Shown one piece after another: positions 8,302 through 16,843 of a stretch of DNA of 64,000 nucleotides. The position numbers and the translations under genes are program-made. The DNA is from Bacteroidota bacterium (GTDB lineage Bacteria > Bacteroidota > Bacteroidia > Flavobacteriales_D > Crocinitomicaceae). Every line of letters starts with the position of its first letter. Positions within the stretch are counted from its first letter, which is position 1. The notes beneath the pieces were generated by a model. It made no database searches. It was given only the letters and a program-made list of their open reading frames with translations, and was not told where the DNA came from. The stretch lies in assembly GCA_016192075.1 (NCBI GenBank), contig JACPUU010000007.1, positions 269,959 through 333,958 of the forward strand, read 5' to 3'.

Positions 8302-8937
8302 TTATTTTTTGAAGGCCCTGATCACCACATAAGATCCTTTTCCATAGCCTGGCAATGCATGTTCCAAAGCATTAATTTCATTCACCTTTTCAAAAAGTGT
8401 CTGTGAAAATTCAGGGTTACTGAAACCCGCATTTTTAATTTCATCAGCCACCTTTTCGGCGGTATAAAAAACAGCGTCTTTGTAAAAAAGGCTGGTCTGT
8501 CGTTTGGCCTCATATTCCTGCCCGATGATGCTGTTTTTATCAATAAACCCAACAATCAATGTACCTCCCCGCTTAAGCACCCGGTGTGCTTCACCAAAGG
8601 CCTGCTGCAGATTACTGAAATAACTAATACAGGTTGACATCAATACAAAATCAAACTGTAAATCTTTGTACGGTAAATACTCTGCCCGGGCATCCAAAAC
8701 CTCAATACCACGCTCCAGCGCCATACGTCTCATTTCCAACGCGGGTTCAACACCCTCTTTTATTCCAAGCGCCACCGAAATTCTTCCGGAACCAAGCCCT
8801 ACTTCCATACCGCGAAGAATCCCCACAGGCATCGCGGCCTTTAATGCTGCTACTTCTGATTGAAAAACGAACGGATATTTATCATACCATGAATCATACA
8901 GTTCAGCGTGACTTTCAAAAGGTGACCTTCGTAGCAT
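8302..8937 (-). CDS. class I SAM-dependent methyltransferase
   Basis: About 211 residues with the Rossmann methyltransferase core: motif I is G-M-E-V-G-L-G-S-G-R-I-S-V-A-L-G, motif II ends in the L-D-A-R-A-E-Y-L-P segment, then F-D-F-V-L-M-S-T-C-I-S-Y-F and R-V-L-K-R-G-G-T-L-I-V-G-F. The layout resembles small-molecule (UbiE/type 11) methyltransferases. I chose the M at 8937 (L-R-R-S-P-F-E-S-H); an alternative start lies at 8991. The substrate is unknown. It points away from the second methyltransferase gene. Confidence 0.85.
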   Translation of the reverse strand: MLRRSPFESHAELYDSWYDKYPFVFQSEVAALKAAMPVGILRGMEVGLGSGRISVALGIKEGVEPALEMRRMALERGIEVLDARAEYLPYKDLQFDFVLMSTCISYFSNLQQAFGEAHRVLKRGGTLIVGFIDKNSIIGQEYEAKRQTSLFYKDAVFYTAEKVADEIKNAGFSNPEFSQTLFEKVNEINALEHALPGYGKGSYVVIRAFKK

Positions 8938-9143
8938 AGGGTTATTTCTTCCAAAAATGCGTCTTAAATAACTGATATAAAATGATCTCAATCAGCGTTT
9001 GCTTTGATACTTTCCGAAACCTGCCACGCTGTTATCACGGATATTTTTACCCGTCTGATTTTTTTGTGCACAGATCCATACATGCACGCAGGTGAATGCT
9101 GCATCCATTAAATATGAATGCTAAAAAATTGCCCCTAAATACG

Positions 9144-9151
9144 TACATTTG
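9144..9151 (+). promoter_or_regulatory. Bacteroidota -7 box (TACATTTG)
   Basis: A perfect TAnnTTTG element 36 bases upstream of the ATG at 9187. The partner -33 TTG is poorly spaced (TTG at 9129-9131), so the promoter assignment rests mainly on this box. Confidence 0.45.
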
Positions 9152-9186
9152 TTCTAATACATCTGACCCCAAAGACTTCTAAAACA

Positions 9187-9801
9187 ATGACTTTTCTTGA
9201 TAACCTGTACATTCAAAAATTTCATGAATCCAAAATTGAAAAATTCGGATCAGATAATGCCCGAAGCCTTGCCTGGAATGATCAGAAAAGTCAGCAAACA
9301 CGTTTTGATACCTTAACCCAGGCGGGAGACTTCAACAATGCATCTATTCTGGACATTGGCTGTGGCAATGGTGATTTGTGTTTGTATTTGTCGCAGCGTT
9401 ACAGCGGGTTTTCTTATTTTGGTATCGACCTGATGGCATCGTTTCTGGACAATGCCATTGAACAAACTAAATCCTGTTCTGACACCCGGTTTTATTTGGG
9501 AGATTTTATGCTGGTTGAGCTACCGCAGGTAGATTATGTTTTGCTCAGCGGTTCGTTAAACTATAAACAGTCGGACCCTGAATTTATTTTTAACGCAATA
9601 ACAAAATTGTTCCATCAAAGCAACATTGCCTTTGGATTTAACCTGTTAAGTGGAGTCCTGAATCCCGATGGAATTTTAACAGCTTATGATCCGGAACAAA
9701 TAGTGGCATTTTGCCGGACACTTTCACCACATGTGATTTTCAGGGATGGGTATGCGGAGAATGATTATACGGTGATTATGTATAAAAGGGTGCTGCTATA
9801 A
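9187..9801 (+). CDS. class I SAM-dependent methyltransferase
   Basis: The 204-residue protein has motif I I-L-D-I-G-C-G-N-G-D-L (about 55-65), then Y-F-G-I-D-L-M-A, and a V-D-Y-V-L-L-S-G-S-L-N-Y-K segment replacing the usual motif IV. It is not closely similar to the neighbouring minus-strand methyltransferase. Its substrate is unknown. Its stop codon directly abuts the stop of the convergent eCIS cargo gene (9801 against 9802), leaving no room for a separate terminator. Confidence 0.85.
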   Translation: MTFLDNLYIQKFHESKIEKFGSDNARSLAWNDQKSQQTRFDTLTQAGDFNNASILDIGCGNGDLCLYLSQRYSGFSYFGIDLMASFLDNAIEQTKSCSDTRFYLGDFMLVELPQVDYVLLSGSLNYKQSDPEFIFNAITKLFHQSNIAFGFNLLSGVLNPDGILTAYDPEQIVAFCRTLSPHVIFRDGYAENDYTVIMYKRVLL

Positions 9802-11859
9802 TTACGCCAGAAAATCATCCGGATTAAAAACCGGTGCAGGAACAGGGATTGCATCCAAAATTTCCTTTATTTTCTTTTGTTTGTCAGCAGCAATTTCAAG
9901 ACGAATAACAATTTCATTTAATCCCTGGTTTCTGGCCGCATCCGTCTGAAGAGCATCTTTGGCTTTGGTATGAGCAAGTTTAACAGCAGTATCCTCCTGC
10001 TTGATTTCCTGAAACAATGCATTCAATTGCTGAGTAATGAGTGGTGGTACGGCCAGTGCACGCATTCTAATTACCAAAGCTTGCGTGATGCCAACTAACT
10101 GCCGGTATTGATTTTCAACTTTTGTAAGCATTCCGGCCAGATCAATTAATGGAAACTGATGAACACCTCCGTCTACCATTTTGTAATTAACTCCAAAATT
10201 TTTGGCAACATCCAGTACCTCAAAAAGTGTGTGATAAGCAAAATCAGAACGGTGATCGTAATCTTTTCTCCAGTATGCAAAAATACCAAGTGCAAGGGCC
10301 GCATTTTCGTACCCATCAGCTCCTGCCCACTGTGCCAATTTCATCATGCGAACCGTTGTCATAGACTGACCTGCCCAAACCGGCAGTCCTTTTTGCCGGG
10401 CCAGTAACGTATTCGGGGCATTTTCATCACGGGTTCCGGTTGTGATTCCCATCCCCCGGGCTCTTTTCTTATCTGCAGCTGTACCGTCACTCATGGAAAC
10501 TGAAGCGGTTCTTTCTCCATGCGCATCGGTCGCAGTTGTGACCATTGTCTCGTGGCGGGTTTCAACCGGCAAAAGATCCTCTCCAGCCGTGGTTGGATTC
10601 CAACCCTGATGCCTTCCAAAATATTCCATTAAGTCATGCAAAAGAATTATTTTATCCTTCATTCCATACGCCGTTGGATTACTTAAAACGGTAAGCTGAT
10701 TTTGTGGAATTCCATGATCTATATTCGCATTACCATCAGCAGCCGCTGTCTGCCTGTGATAGCGCTGGTAGTGTCCAAGTTGTGTACGGGCACCTGTATC
10801 ATCCTGGGTCCAGCGGTGATGAGCATCAAATCCTCCTTTGGCAATTGAAAGACCCTCGGTCAATTCTTTCAGAATATTCTGTTGCTTCGTTGCGTCAACC
10901 AATCCTTCTTTTTCCAGGTTGCGAATCTTGTAAAAAAGTTTAACCAGTAATCCATTCAAAGCAGCCTGCAGTGGTTCATTTGCATAAACATCAGTTGCTA
11001 TTGTCTTTTCAGCATGACGAACAGGTTTTGCTGCAACCCAACCCATAACACCTCTTGCCAGGTCATAGAAATTAGCATAGTTCCTGTCCTGCTGCTTCCT
11101 TCCATACTCCGGATGCGACTTAGGTGATGCAGCTGCCAGACCAGGAGTATTCTCTATCCACTTTGACAATTGCTTTTTGACATTAACTATATTAGTCCCT
11201 AATGCGGTGTGAAGTGCAACATCAGCAGTGACCTGCGCATCAGTTGTCATTTGTGTGTATGCCCAATTGACAAGTGTTGCCAAATCACCGTGCAGTCCTC
11301 CCGCCAGCAAATCAGTTAAATTGTTGGCGCCTATAATGAGTCGCCGTTGAATCGTATTTCTGCTGGTATCCAATTTCTGATTCTTAAGGTCTGCACCGGT
11401 TAATTTCAACTGCATTGCCTTATCACCCATCACATCCGCCTCTTTTTCCAATCCTGCATCATCGTTGAAATTCACTTTTCCCTTCATCTGCAGCGTTGGT
11501 TTTACCCTCCCTTGTTTTTGCTGAACGACATGCCAGGCTTCATGTGGCAGATGTTTTTCCTGGCCGGATGCTACATGAATATCTGTACCCTGTGCATAAG
11601 CGTGTGCATTGAGTTGTGCCGGTTTATCGGAATTGTAATGGACTTTCACATCATCCATCGAATGGCCTGAAAGATTTTCGATGCCGGATTTTAAGGTATC
11701 GGGAAGGCCGGTGGTATTAGTTGCTTTTTTTTGAATGACAGATTGTTGGCGGTTATCTGTAAGTGAAGCAGCCGAATTTTTACCAGTAGTGGTATGTGCA
11801 GCGGCACTGAAACTTAACTTGCTTTTATCTTGAAAAGCCGGTGATTCTTGTTTTCCCAT
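9802..11859 (-). CDS. putative eCIS cargo: DUF4157 leader with a novel C-terminal domain
   Basis: 685 residues. An N-terminal disordered segment holds D-N-R-Q-Q-S-V-I-Q-K (about 35-44), followed by a DUF4157 domain (about 55-125) with H-E-A-W-H at 106-110 and a linker G-K-V-N-F-N-D-D...G-L-E-K-E-A-D-V-M-G (about 127-144). DUF4157 is the domain most consistently linked to eCIS loci and is regarded as a cargo-loading or processing module. The remaining 500 residues match no family I know; they are rich in His, Trp and Tyr (D-A-H-H-R-W-T-Q, N-I-D-H-G-I-P, R-K-D-Y-D-H-R-S-D-F-A-Y-H) and end in helices. It is the last gene of the cluster. Likely an effector of unknown activity. Confidence 0.75.
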   Translation of the reverse strand: MGKQESPAFQDKSKLSFSAAAHTTTGKNSAASLTDNRQQSVIQKKATNTTGLPDTLKSGIENLSGHSMDDVKVHYNSDKPAQLNAHAYAQGTDIHVASGQEKHLPHEAWHVVQQKQGRVKPTLQMKGKVNFNDDAGLEKEADVMGDKAMQLKLTGADLKNQKLDTSRNTIQRRLIIGANNLTDLLAGGLHGDLATLVNWAYTQMTTDAQVTADVALHTALGTNIVNVKKQLSKWIENTPGLAAASPKSHPEYGRKQQDRNYANFYDLARGVMGWVAAKPVRHAEKTIATDVYANEPLQAALNGLLVKLFYKIRNLEKEGLVDATKQQNILKELTEGLSIAKGGFDAHHRWTQDDTGARTQLGHYQRYHRQTAAADGNANIDHGIPQNQLTVLSNPTAYGMKDKIILLHDLMEYFGRHQGWNPTTAGEDLLPVETRHETMVTTATDAHGERTASVSMSDGTAADKKRARGMGITTGTRDENAPNTLLARQKGLPVWAGQSMTTVRMMKLAQWAGADGYENAALALGIFAYWRKDYDHRSDFAYHTLFEVLDVAKNFGVNYKMVDGGVHQFPLIDLAGMLTKVENQYRQLVGITQALVIRMRALAVPPLITQQLNALFQEIKQEDTAVKLAHTKAKDALQTDAARNQGLNEIVIRLEIAADKQKKIKEILDAIPVPAPVFNPDDFLA

Positions 11860-11941
11860 CCTTTTTAAATTATCAACTGTATTTTATTTCGATGATTACC
11901 ACATCTTTCATTTTCCACTTTGCAACTAATTATAACTGATA

Positions 11942-13591
11942 TTAAACAGCTTGGTCATTAGCAGTCCACGCAACAGGGCCGGCTGGAAATTGTTGTAATC
12001 CTGCCCCATTCCAGGCGGCTGGTGGAACAGCAAGCAAATGATTCCTCACGGTAGCGTTGGGTATATTAAAGGCAGAACCAAACACATTATCCCATGAAGC
12101 CCAAAGTGTGGCAAATGTTACATAGTAATGTATGCCTGTACCCGGATGGGTTGCATAAAAACGGGAATCGTTTTGCAAATTTCCTGCTGTTGCAAGCAGG
12201 CGAACACATTGCCAGCGCGCAGCCTCTCCGGCAATTTTTGTTACTGCGTCCAATCGCATATTTCGTGTTCTTGTCCGGTTATTTTGTGTTTGCCGTGCCT
12301 GGTTTTCGCTGTATTTGTTTAAGCCAACTACTGTGGCAACTCCCGCTACAAGGCCCCATAGTGCCGATATGGGAAGCAATGCAACCCCACCACCAATGAT
12401 AGCACCTGCCAACAATATCTGACGGGTAGATAACGATGTATCAGGAACAGCTGCCGCGAGAGAAGCATTATCTGTACCTGATTCTGCTTCTGCATTTACA
12501 TCATTTGCATGTGCTGCCGGATCGTGCGCACTCGGATATTCGTTTGGCCCTAATACGACATTTTGCCCGCGTTGAGCATTCATGGTAAAAACTCCTCCAT
12601 TCTGACTGATTTGAACGATGTATCCGTAACTCGCTCTTCCAAACTCGTAGGTGAGAATAATCTGGTGATTGACTCCTGCTGCTACCGGATCGGGATAGCT
12701 TGAGGTTACTTCCACCAAAAACGGATCAACATTATTTACATTGCGGTAATTATTCCATGCAGCATTTGCCCAACCTCCCGGCGCTGGTTGTCCGGGAACT
12801 GGACGTGGAAGAATCGTTTGGGCAACGAGGTTGGTGTTGAGAAAATTCTGTGCAAGAAAATTATTTTTTACCGGCACTCCGATACCGGATATGAACGTTG
12901 CAGCATCCACTAAAGCAGTTCTTTTATCTGCTGATACGGGTAGTGCATGAGTAAACCCAATGCCCTGAAAAGGATTGCCCTGAACAACCACGTCATTAAT
13001 TGGAGTAAGTGGGCCCTGTACTAAACCTGCTGCTCCATTCCACCCTCTTCTTTGTACAATGGGGCTGATAAAATAGTTGGTTTGCTGTACACTTTCTTTA
13101 CTCTCTTTCAACTGCAAGGCTTTCTCACCCATCACATCTGCCTCTTTTTCCAATCCTTCATCATCATTGACATTCACTTTTCCCTTCATCTGCAGCGTTG
13201 GTTTTACCCTACCTTGTTTTTGCTGCACCACATGCCAGGCCTCATGTGCCAGATGTTTTTCCTGACCAGATGCTACGTGAATATCTGTACCCTGTGCATA
13301 AGCATGGGCGTTCAACTGAGCAGGTTTGTCTGAATTATAATGCACTTTGACATCGTCCATCGAATGGCCCGAAAGATTTTCGATGCCGGATTTTAAGGTA
13401 TCAGGAAGGCCGGTGTCATTGGCCTTTTTTTGAAGTACCGGTTCCGTTTTCTTTTCCGAAAAAGATTCAACCGGCATTTTCTGAATGACCAATTGCTGTC
13501 GGTTGTCCTGAATTACTTTTGCATGCTTTCCGCCGGGGCTGTTATTTTTTTCAGAATCATGGTGTTCATGTATTGCTTCGTGTAATTTCAT
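11942..13591 (-). CDS. putative eCIS cargo: DUF4157 leader with possible membrane-inserting domain
   Basis: 549 residues. Residues about 60-152 are nearly identical to the leader of the preceding cargo (H-E-A-W-H at 116-120, same G-L-E-K-E-A-D-V-M-G linker), and D-N-R-Q-Q-L-V-I-Q-K lies near residue 29. The C-terminal 390 residues are unrelated to the first cargo. They include a long hydrophobic Gly/Ala-rich segment (about 400-435; A-G-A-I-I-G-G-G-V-A-L-L-P, then L-W-G-L-V-A-G-V-A) suited to membrane insertion, and a hydrophobic aromatic C-terminus. I do not recognise an enzyme. A membrane-acting toxin is plausible but unproven. Confidence 0.72.
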   Translation of the reverse strand: MKLHEAIHEHHDSEKNNSPGGKHAKVIQDNRQQLVIQKMPVESFSEKKTEPVLQKKANDTGLPDTLKSGIENLSGHSMDDVKVHYNSDKPAQLNAHAYAQGTDIHVASGQEKHLAHEAWHVVQQKQGRVKPTLQMKGKVNVNDDEGLEKEADVMGEKALQLKESKESVQQTNYFISPIVQRRGWNGAAGLVQGPLTPINDVVVQGNPFQGIGFTHALPVSADKRTALVDAATFISGIGVPVKNNFLAQNFLNTNLVAQTILPRPVPGQPAPGGWANAAWNNYRNVNNVDPFLVEVTSSYPDPVAAGVNHQIILTYEFGRASYGYIVQISQNGGVFTMNAQRGQNVVLGPNEYPSAHDPAAHANDVNAEAESGTDNASLAAAVPDTSLSTRQILLAGAIIGGGVALLPISALWGLVAGVATVVGLNKYSENQARQTQNNRTRTRNMRLDAVTKIAGEAARWQCVRLLATAGNLQNDSRFYATHPGTGIHYYVTFATLWASWDNVFGSAFNIPNATVRNHLLAVPPAAWNGAGLQQFPAGPVAWTANDQAV

Positions 13592-13626
13592 ACAAATTGC
13601 TTTTATAGAAAGACCATCCTATTCTA

Positions 13627-14556
13627 TCATTTTATATCATCCTTTATAAAACTTGGAAGCTGATGCCACTGTTTCCATCTTGGCAGCGTAACAGATATGC
13701 CAGCCTGTGCCAATGCTTTCAAAACCATACTTCCGCAATTATCGACATTGTTACTGTAAACGATATACCCGTAACTGGTTGATACCTTATTCACGCCTTT
13801 TAAAAAATTCATCATTTTCAATGCATGCAGTCCATCTACTTTCCAGCCTGAAACAACAGGCCGTTCATCTCCGCCATATTTGTTACGGGTATCGTCGTTA
13901 ATGTTTTCATCAATATTAACCTGACCCTTTGCATAGCCTGAAACCTGTTTCACTTTGCGCTTCATAGAACCATCCCCCTCTTCTTTGAGTACAAAATGTA
14001 TGCGCGTTGTTTTATCATTTTCGGTCATCAGAATCGTAAAATGCCCCAAAAGACTTGGTGAATAGTACAGGTTTATTGCAACATTCTTCACTCCCGATTT
14101 GTTCTTTCTCCAGGGGGTGTTCACTTCACTTTGGTTCGTCATATAATGCCCCAGCAGTCCCACTCCCGCACCTACTGCAAGTGCGGCCCCTCCTGTACCA
14201 ATTGTTGCCAATGCTCCTCCCAATCCTAGCGCTGCCCCGACAAGACCGCCCATCAGTGTAAACTGAACAGGGTCATGCGGAAACGAACGGAATTTCGGTT
14301 GCTGATTTTCTATCCCGGAATTAGTACCTTTCATTTGCAGGGCCTTCGCCCCCATCACATCCGCCTCTTTCTCCAACCCTTTATCATCGTTAATGTTTAC
14401 CTTTCCTTTACGCTGAAGCACAGACCCCACACTTTCCTGCCCTTTTGACAAAACAGAATTGGTTCGATTGTCTTCCAGAAAAGAAGCTCCCGTTTTTTGG
14501 AACGGGGCCCCTTTTTCTTCCGGTTTTTGTACTTGTTTATATGTTCCCATAACCAA
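13627..14556 (-). CDS. putative eCIS cargo with truncated leader and possible permuted papain-like domain
   Basis: 309 residues. It has the N-terminal L-E-D-N-R-T-N-S-V-L-S-K motif (about 27-38) and the linker G-K-V-N-I-N-D-D-K-G-L-E-K-E-A-D-V-M-G (about 51-69) but lacks the whole H-E-A-W-H core between them. A glycine-zipper hydrophobic segment follows (about 101-137). The last 170 residues contain G-H-F-T-I (His172) and D-N-C-G-S-M-V-L-K-A-L (Cys274), the His-then-Cys order of circularly permuted papain-fold (LRAT/NlpC-P60-like) enzymes. The catalytic assignment is inference. The genomic position and shared leader motifs support a cargo role. Confidence 0.62.
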   Translation of the reverse strand: MVMGTYKQVQKPEEKGAPFQKTGASFLEDNRTNSVLSKGQESVGSVLQRKGKVNINDDKGLEKEADVMGAKALQMKGTNSGIENQQPKFRSFPHDPVQFTLMGGLVGAALGLGGALATIGTGGAALAVGAGVGLLGHYMTNQSEVNTPWRKNKSGVKNVAINLYYSPSLLGHFTILMTENDKTTRIHFVLKEEGDGSMKRKVKQVSGYAKGQVNIDENINDDTRNKYGGDERPVVSGWKVDGLHALKMMNFLKGVNKVSTSYGYIVYSNNVDNCGSMVLKALAQAGISVTLPRWKQWHQLPSFIKDDIK

Positions 14557-14652
14557 TATGTTTCGTTATAATATGGCCTCTATCTGTCATTGCAATTTAC
14601 CTGAAGGTATTTCTCCGGATAAATTACCAGCATGCCTTGTATCAGGATGGAA

Positions 14653-15933
14653 TCAGTACGATGACAGGTCAATCAGATAAACCCCGCTGCTACCATCGTA
14701 GAAGTTGATTACCGCTGCCAGCTTTCCATTTTTAAAGGACGATGTTGAAAGGGATATATTTGAGAATTTTTTTCCGTCCAGTTCATCCTTATCCAACAGG
14801 GCAGCTGATAATTTTTGCGTTGTACTGTTCCAAACAAAAAGCCCTGTTCTTTCACCAAATCCTTCCTGAGGCTCATAGGTGGATGCGAATGCAACACGTG
14901 TCCCATCTGTTGCAAGTTGTACAGCATTACCTGTATAAGTTCCACTGTTACCTGGTATATTTCCATACAACACCTGTATTAAAACCGGGGTGCCATTAAG
15001 CAGTGCCATTACAGTATCCCATGGATTCTGGTCTGTATCATTCAGACAAGTCTGGAAGGCAAGTAAATTACCTTCCAGCGAAATTTCAGCGTAAGCCCCG
15101 CTTTGAGGAACAGTATACGATCCAAAAGTTTTGCCAATAGGCAAAGTACGTTGAAATGTACCCATGCTGAATGCGTAAATTCCATCTTCTAACAAGGTGT
15201 TAGCACCTGCAAATGAGCCGTACAAATACACAATGGATTCTGTACCCTCCTGAACACTTATTTTACAACTTCCAATATCGGTGAGCAGGTTCCCCCCGGT
15301 TGTTTTAGCCATCGTTAAATCGAATACCATTTTGGGAGCATCCATACCATTGTTGGTCGAAAAATAAACGCCCGGAGGTGGGGTCATTTTACCGGTGGGC
15401 TCCAGGATCTCACCGGTTGCGGAAAAATAAACCGTGTTCACTGTTGCCGATGGCTGATTGACCGAAGCCGGTAAAAAAACTCCGGGAACGGTATTGTTTA
15501 CCACATTTGAAACAATTCCGGTAGCATACGCATAAAAGAAAATACCTGCCGCCCCACTTAGCTGGTTGGCAGCAAAAAAAGCGACTCCGTCTTTCATAGC
15601 CATGGGGCGCGGAACTGAAAGACCTGTTGGCGGTTGCACCACTATCCCGCCAGCATAAGATACATAGGCATCTTTATAATTATTCGGGTCCTGGTTTGTT
15701 GTAGGTGGCCCTGCAAGTGCCGGTATAGAAGTCTGGTTATCGGATACCTTTACCAGTTCCAAAACTGATTTTGTGCTATCAACAAAGTAAATTCCTTCCA
15801 TAGTTTCGTTGTTACCATAAAAGGTGAGTTCCTTTCCATTGTAACATGGTGCATAAAAAGCAATGAACGGATTATCGCTGTTCGGTAAGGTTGTTGTTGT
15901 ATCGGCAATTTTTTGTGCGTTGACTTGTTTCAT
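14653..15933 (-). CDS. beta-propeller-like protein of the eCIS cargo region
   Basis: 426 residues, no signal peptide, all-beta in character. Recurring blade-like motifs G-I-Y-F-V-D-S, G-V-Y-F-S-T-N, G-I-Y-A-F-S-M-G, G-L-F-V-W-N-S and G-V-Y-L-I-D-L occur roughly every 60-80 residues, suggesting a propeller that may close with the C-terminal strand. No catalytic residues are evident. It has no DUF4157 leader. Its place between the lysozyme and the cargo genes suggests a cargo, an adhesin-like tip component or a binding partner; the sequence does not decide. Confidence 0.5.
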   Translation of the reverse strand: MKQVNAQKIADTTTTLPNSDNPFIAFYAPCYNGKELTFYGNNETMEGIYFVDSTKSVLELVKVSDNQTSIPALAGPPTTNQDPNNYKDAYVSYAGGIVVQPPTGLSVPRPMAMKDGVAFFAANQLSGAAGIFFYAYATGIVSNVVNNTVPGVFLPASVNQPSATVNTVYFSATGEILEPTGKMTPPPGVYFSTNNGMDAPKMVFDLTMAKTTGGNLLTDIGSCKISVQEGTESIVYLYGSFAGANTLLEDGIYAFSMGTFQRTLPIGKTFGSYTVPQSGAYAEISLEGNLLAFQTCLNDTDQNPWDTVMALLNGTPVLIQVLYGNIPGNSGTYTGNAVQLATDGTRVAFASTYEPQEGFGERTGLFVWNSTTQKLSAALLDKDELDGKKFSNISLSTSSFKNGKLAAVINFYDGSSGVYLIDLSSY

Positions 15934-16069
15934 AGTTTATTTTGTTTTTTGTTTTTAAATATTCACCCATCGGTGTCCTTTTGATTGCGTTTTGATTTTT
16001 TAGTGTGGATATCACTGTACAGTATACATATAAATACATTTTTCTTTCTAATAGCAGCAAACCTTTACA

Positions 16070-16843
16070 CTAATAATGCTTAATAAAACTCCTCAAATCA
16101 TTCATACTCCCATTAAACACATCGTGATCAATGGTATCGTTTCCAATAATGTCTTTTCCCTTTTGCCAGAAATACCAGCTTTTCCACTCACCTACCAGGC
16201 GCGGTGAATTCTGGCTGATATCAGCAATCCAAAGCGGGTAACGGGCCAGGCGTTCGTCTGTCAGGTATTTGGTTCCGTAAGTATAGTTTGTGTAAATGAT
16301 GGGAGTACGACTGGTTTTTGTTTCAATTTCATTCAAAAAAACCAGCAGGCTGTCTGCCAGTTGTGTTGCACTGTACACGTGTTTTTCAGGCATCACTTCT
16401 ACATCTACTATTGGTGCCAGATCAGTCTTTTCAAACGACTTCACTGTTGCTAAAAAATAATTGGCCTGTTCAGTTGCGTTGTCATTCGGATGATAAAAAT
16501 GATAAGCCCCTTTAATGATTCCTTTTTTCGAAAGTGTGTCCCAGTTTCCGTTAAACGACGGATCTGTTATGTTTACTCCCTCGGTTGCTTTGCAAATAAC
16601 AAAAGACCAGTTGTCCGGATTTTGATCAAAGTATTTTTTTACATCATTCTGCCAGTGTGAAATATCAATACCGTGAACTACAGGACCTGAACCGGCAGGG
16701 GCTACGGTTGCAGAAGAATCGGTGGTTCCGACAATACCTTTCAGTACACTCAAAACTTTTTCTTCTCCCGACAAAATAAGATCGGCATTGTGGGCACTGA
16801 AAAGCATGACCACCAGAACCAGGAAAGCATTTTGTTTTGTCAT
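16070..16843 (-). CDS. GH25 lysozyme (N,O-diacetylmuramidase) of the eCIS cluster
   Basis: The 257-residue protein has an N-terminal hydrophobic signal segment (about 5-20), a short Ser/Ala linker and a GH25 domain (about 56-255). The hallmark motifs are G-I-D-I-S-H-W-Q (58-65), K-A-T-E-G, G-A-Y-H-F-Y-H-P and the catalytic D-V-E (147-149). It cuts the glycan backbone of peptidoglycan. Its start overlaps the end of the upstream gene by four bases, tying it to the eCIS operon. It could help release assembled particles through the wall, or be a delivered cargo. Confidence 0.9.
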   Translation of the reverse strand: MTKQNAFLVLVVMLFSAHNADLILSGEEKVLSVLKGIVGTTDSSATVAPAGSGPVVHGIDISHWQNDVKKYFDQNPDNWSFVICKATEGVNITDPSFNGNWDTLSKKGIIKGAYHFYHPNDNATEQANYFLATVKSFEKTDLAPIVDVEVMPEKHVYSATQLADSLLVFLNEIETKTSRTPIIYTNYTYGTKYLTDERLARYPLWIADISQNSPRLVGEWKSWYFWQKGKDIIGNDTIDHDVFNGSMNDLRSFIKHY

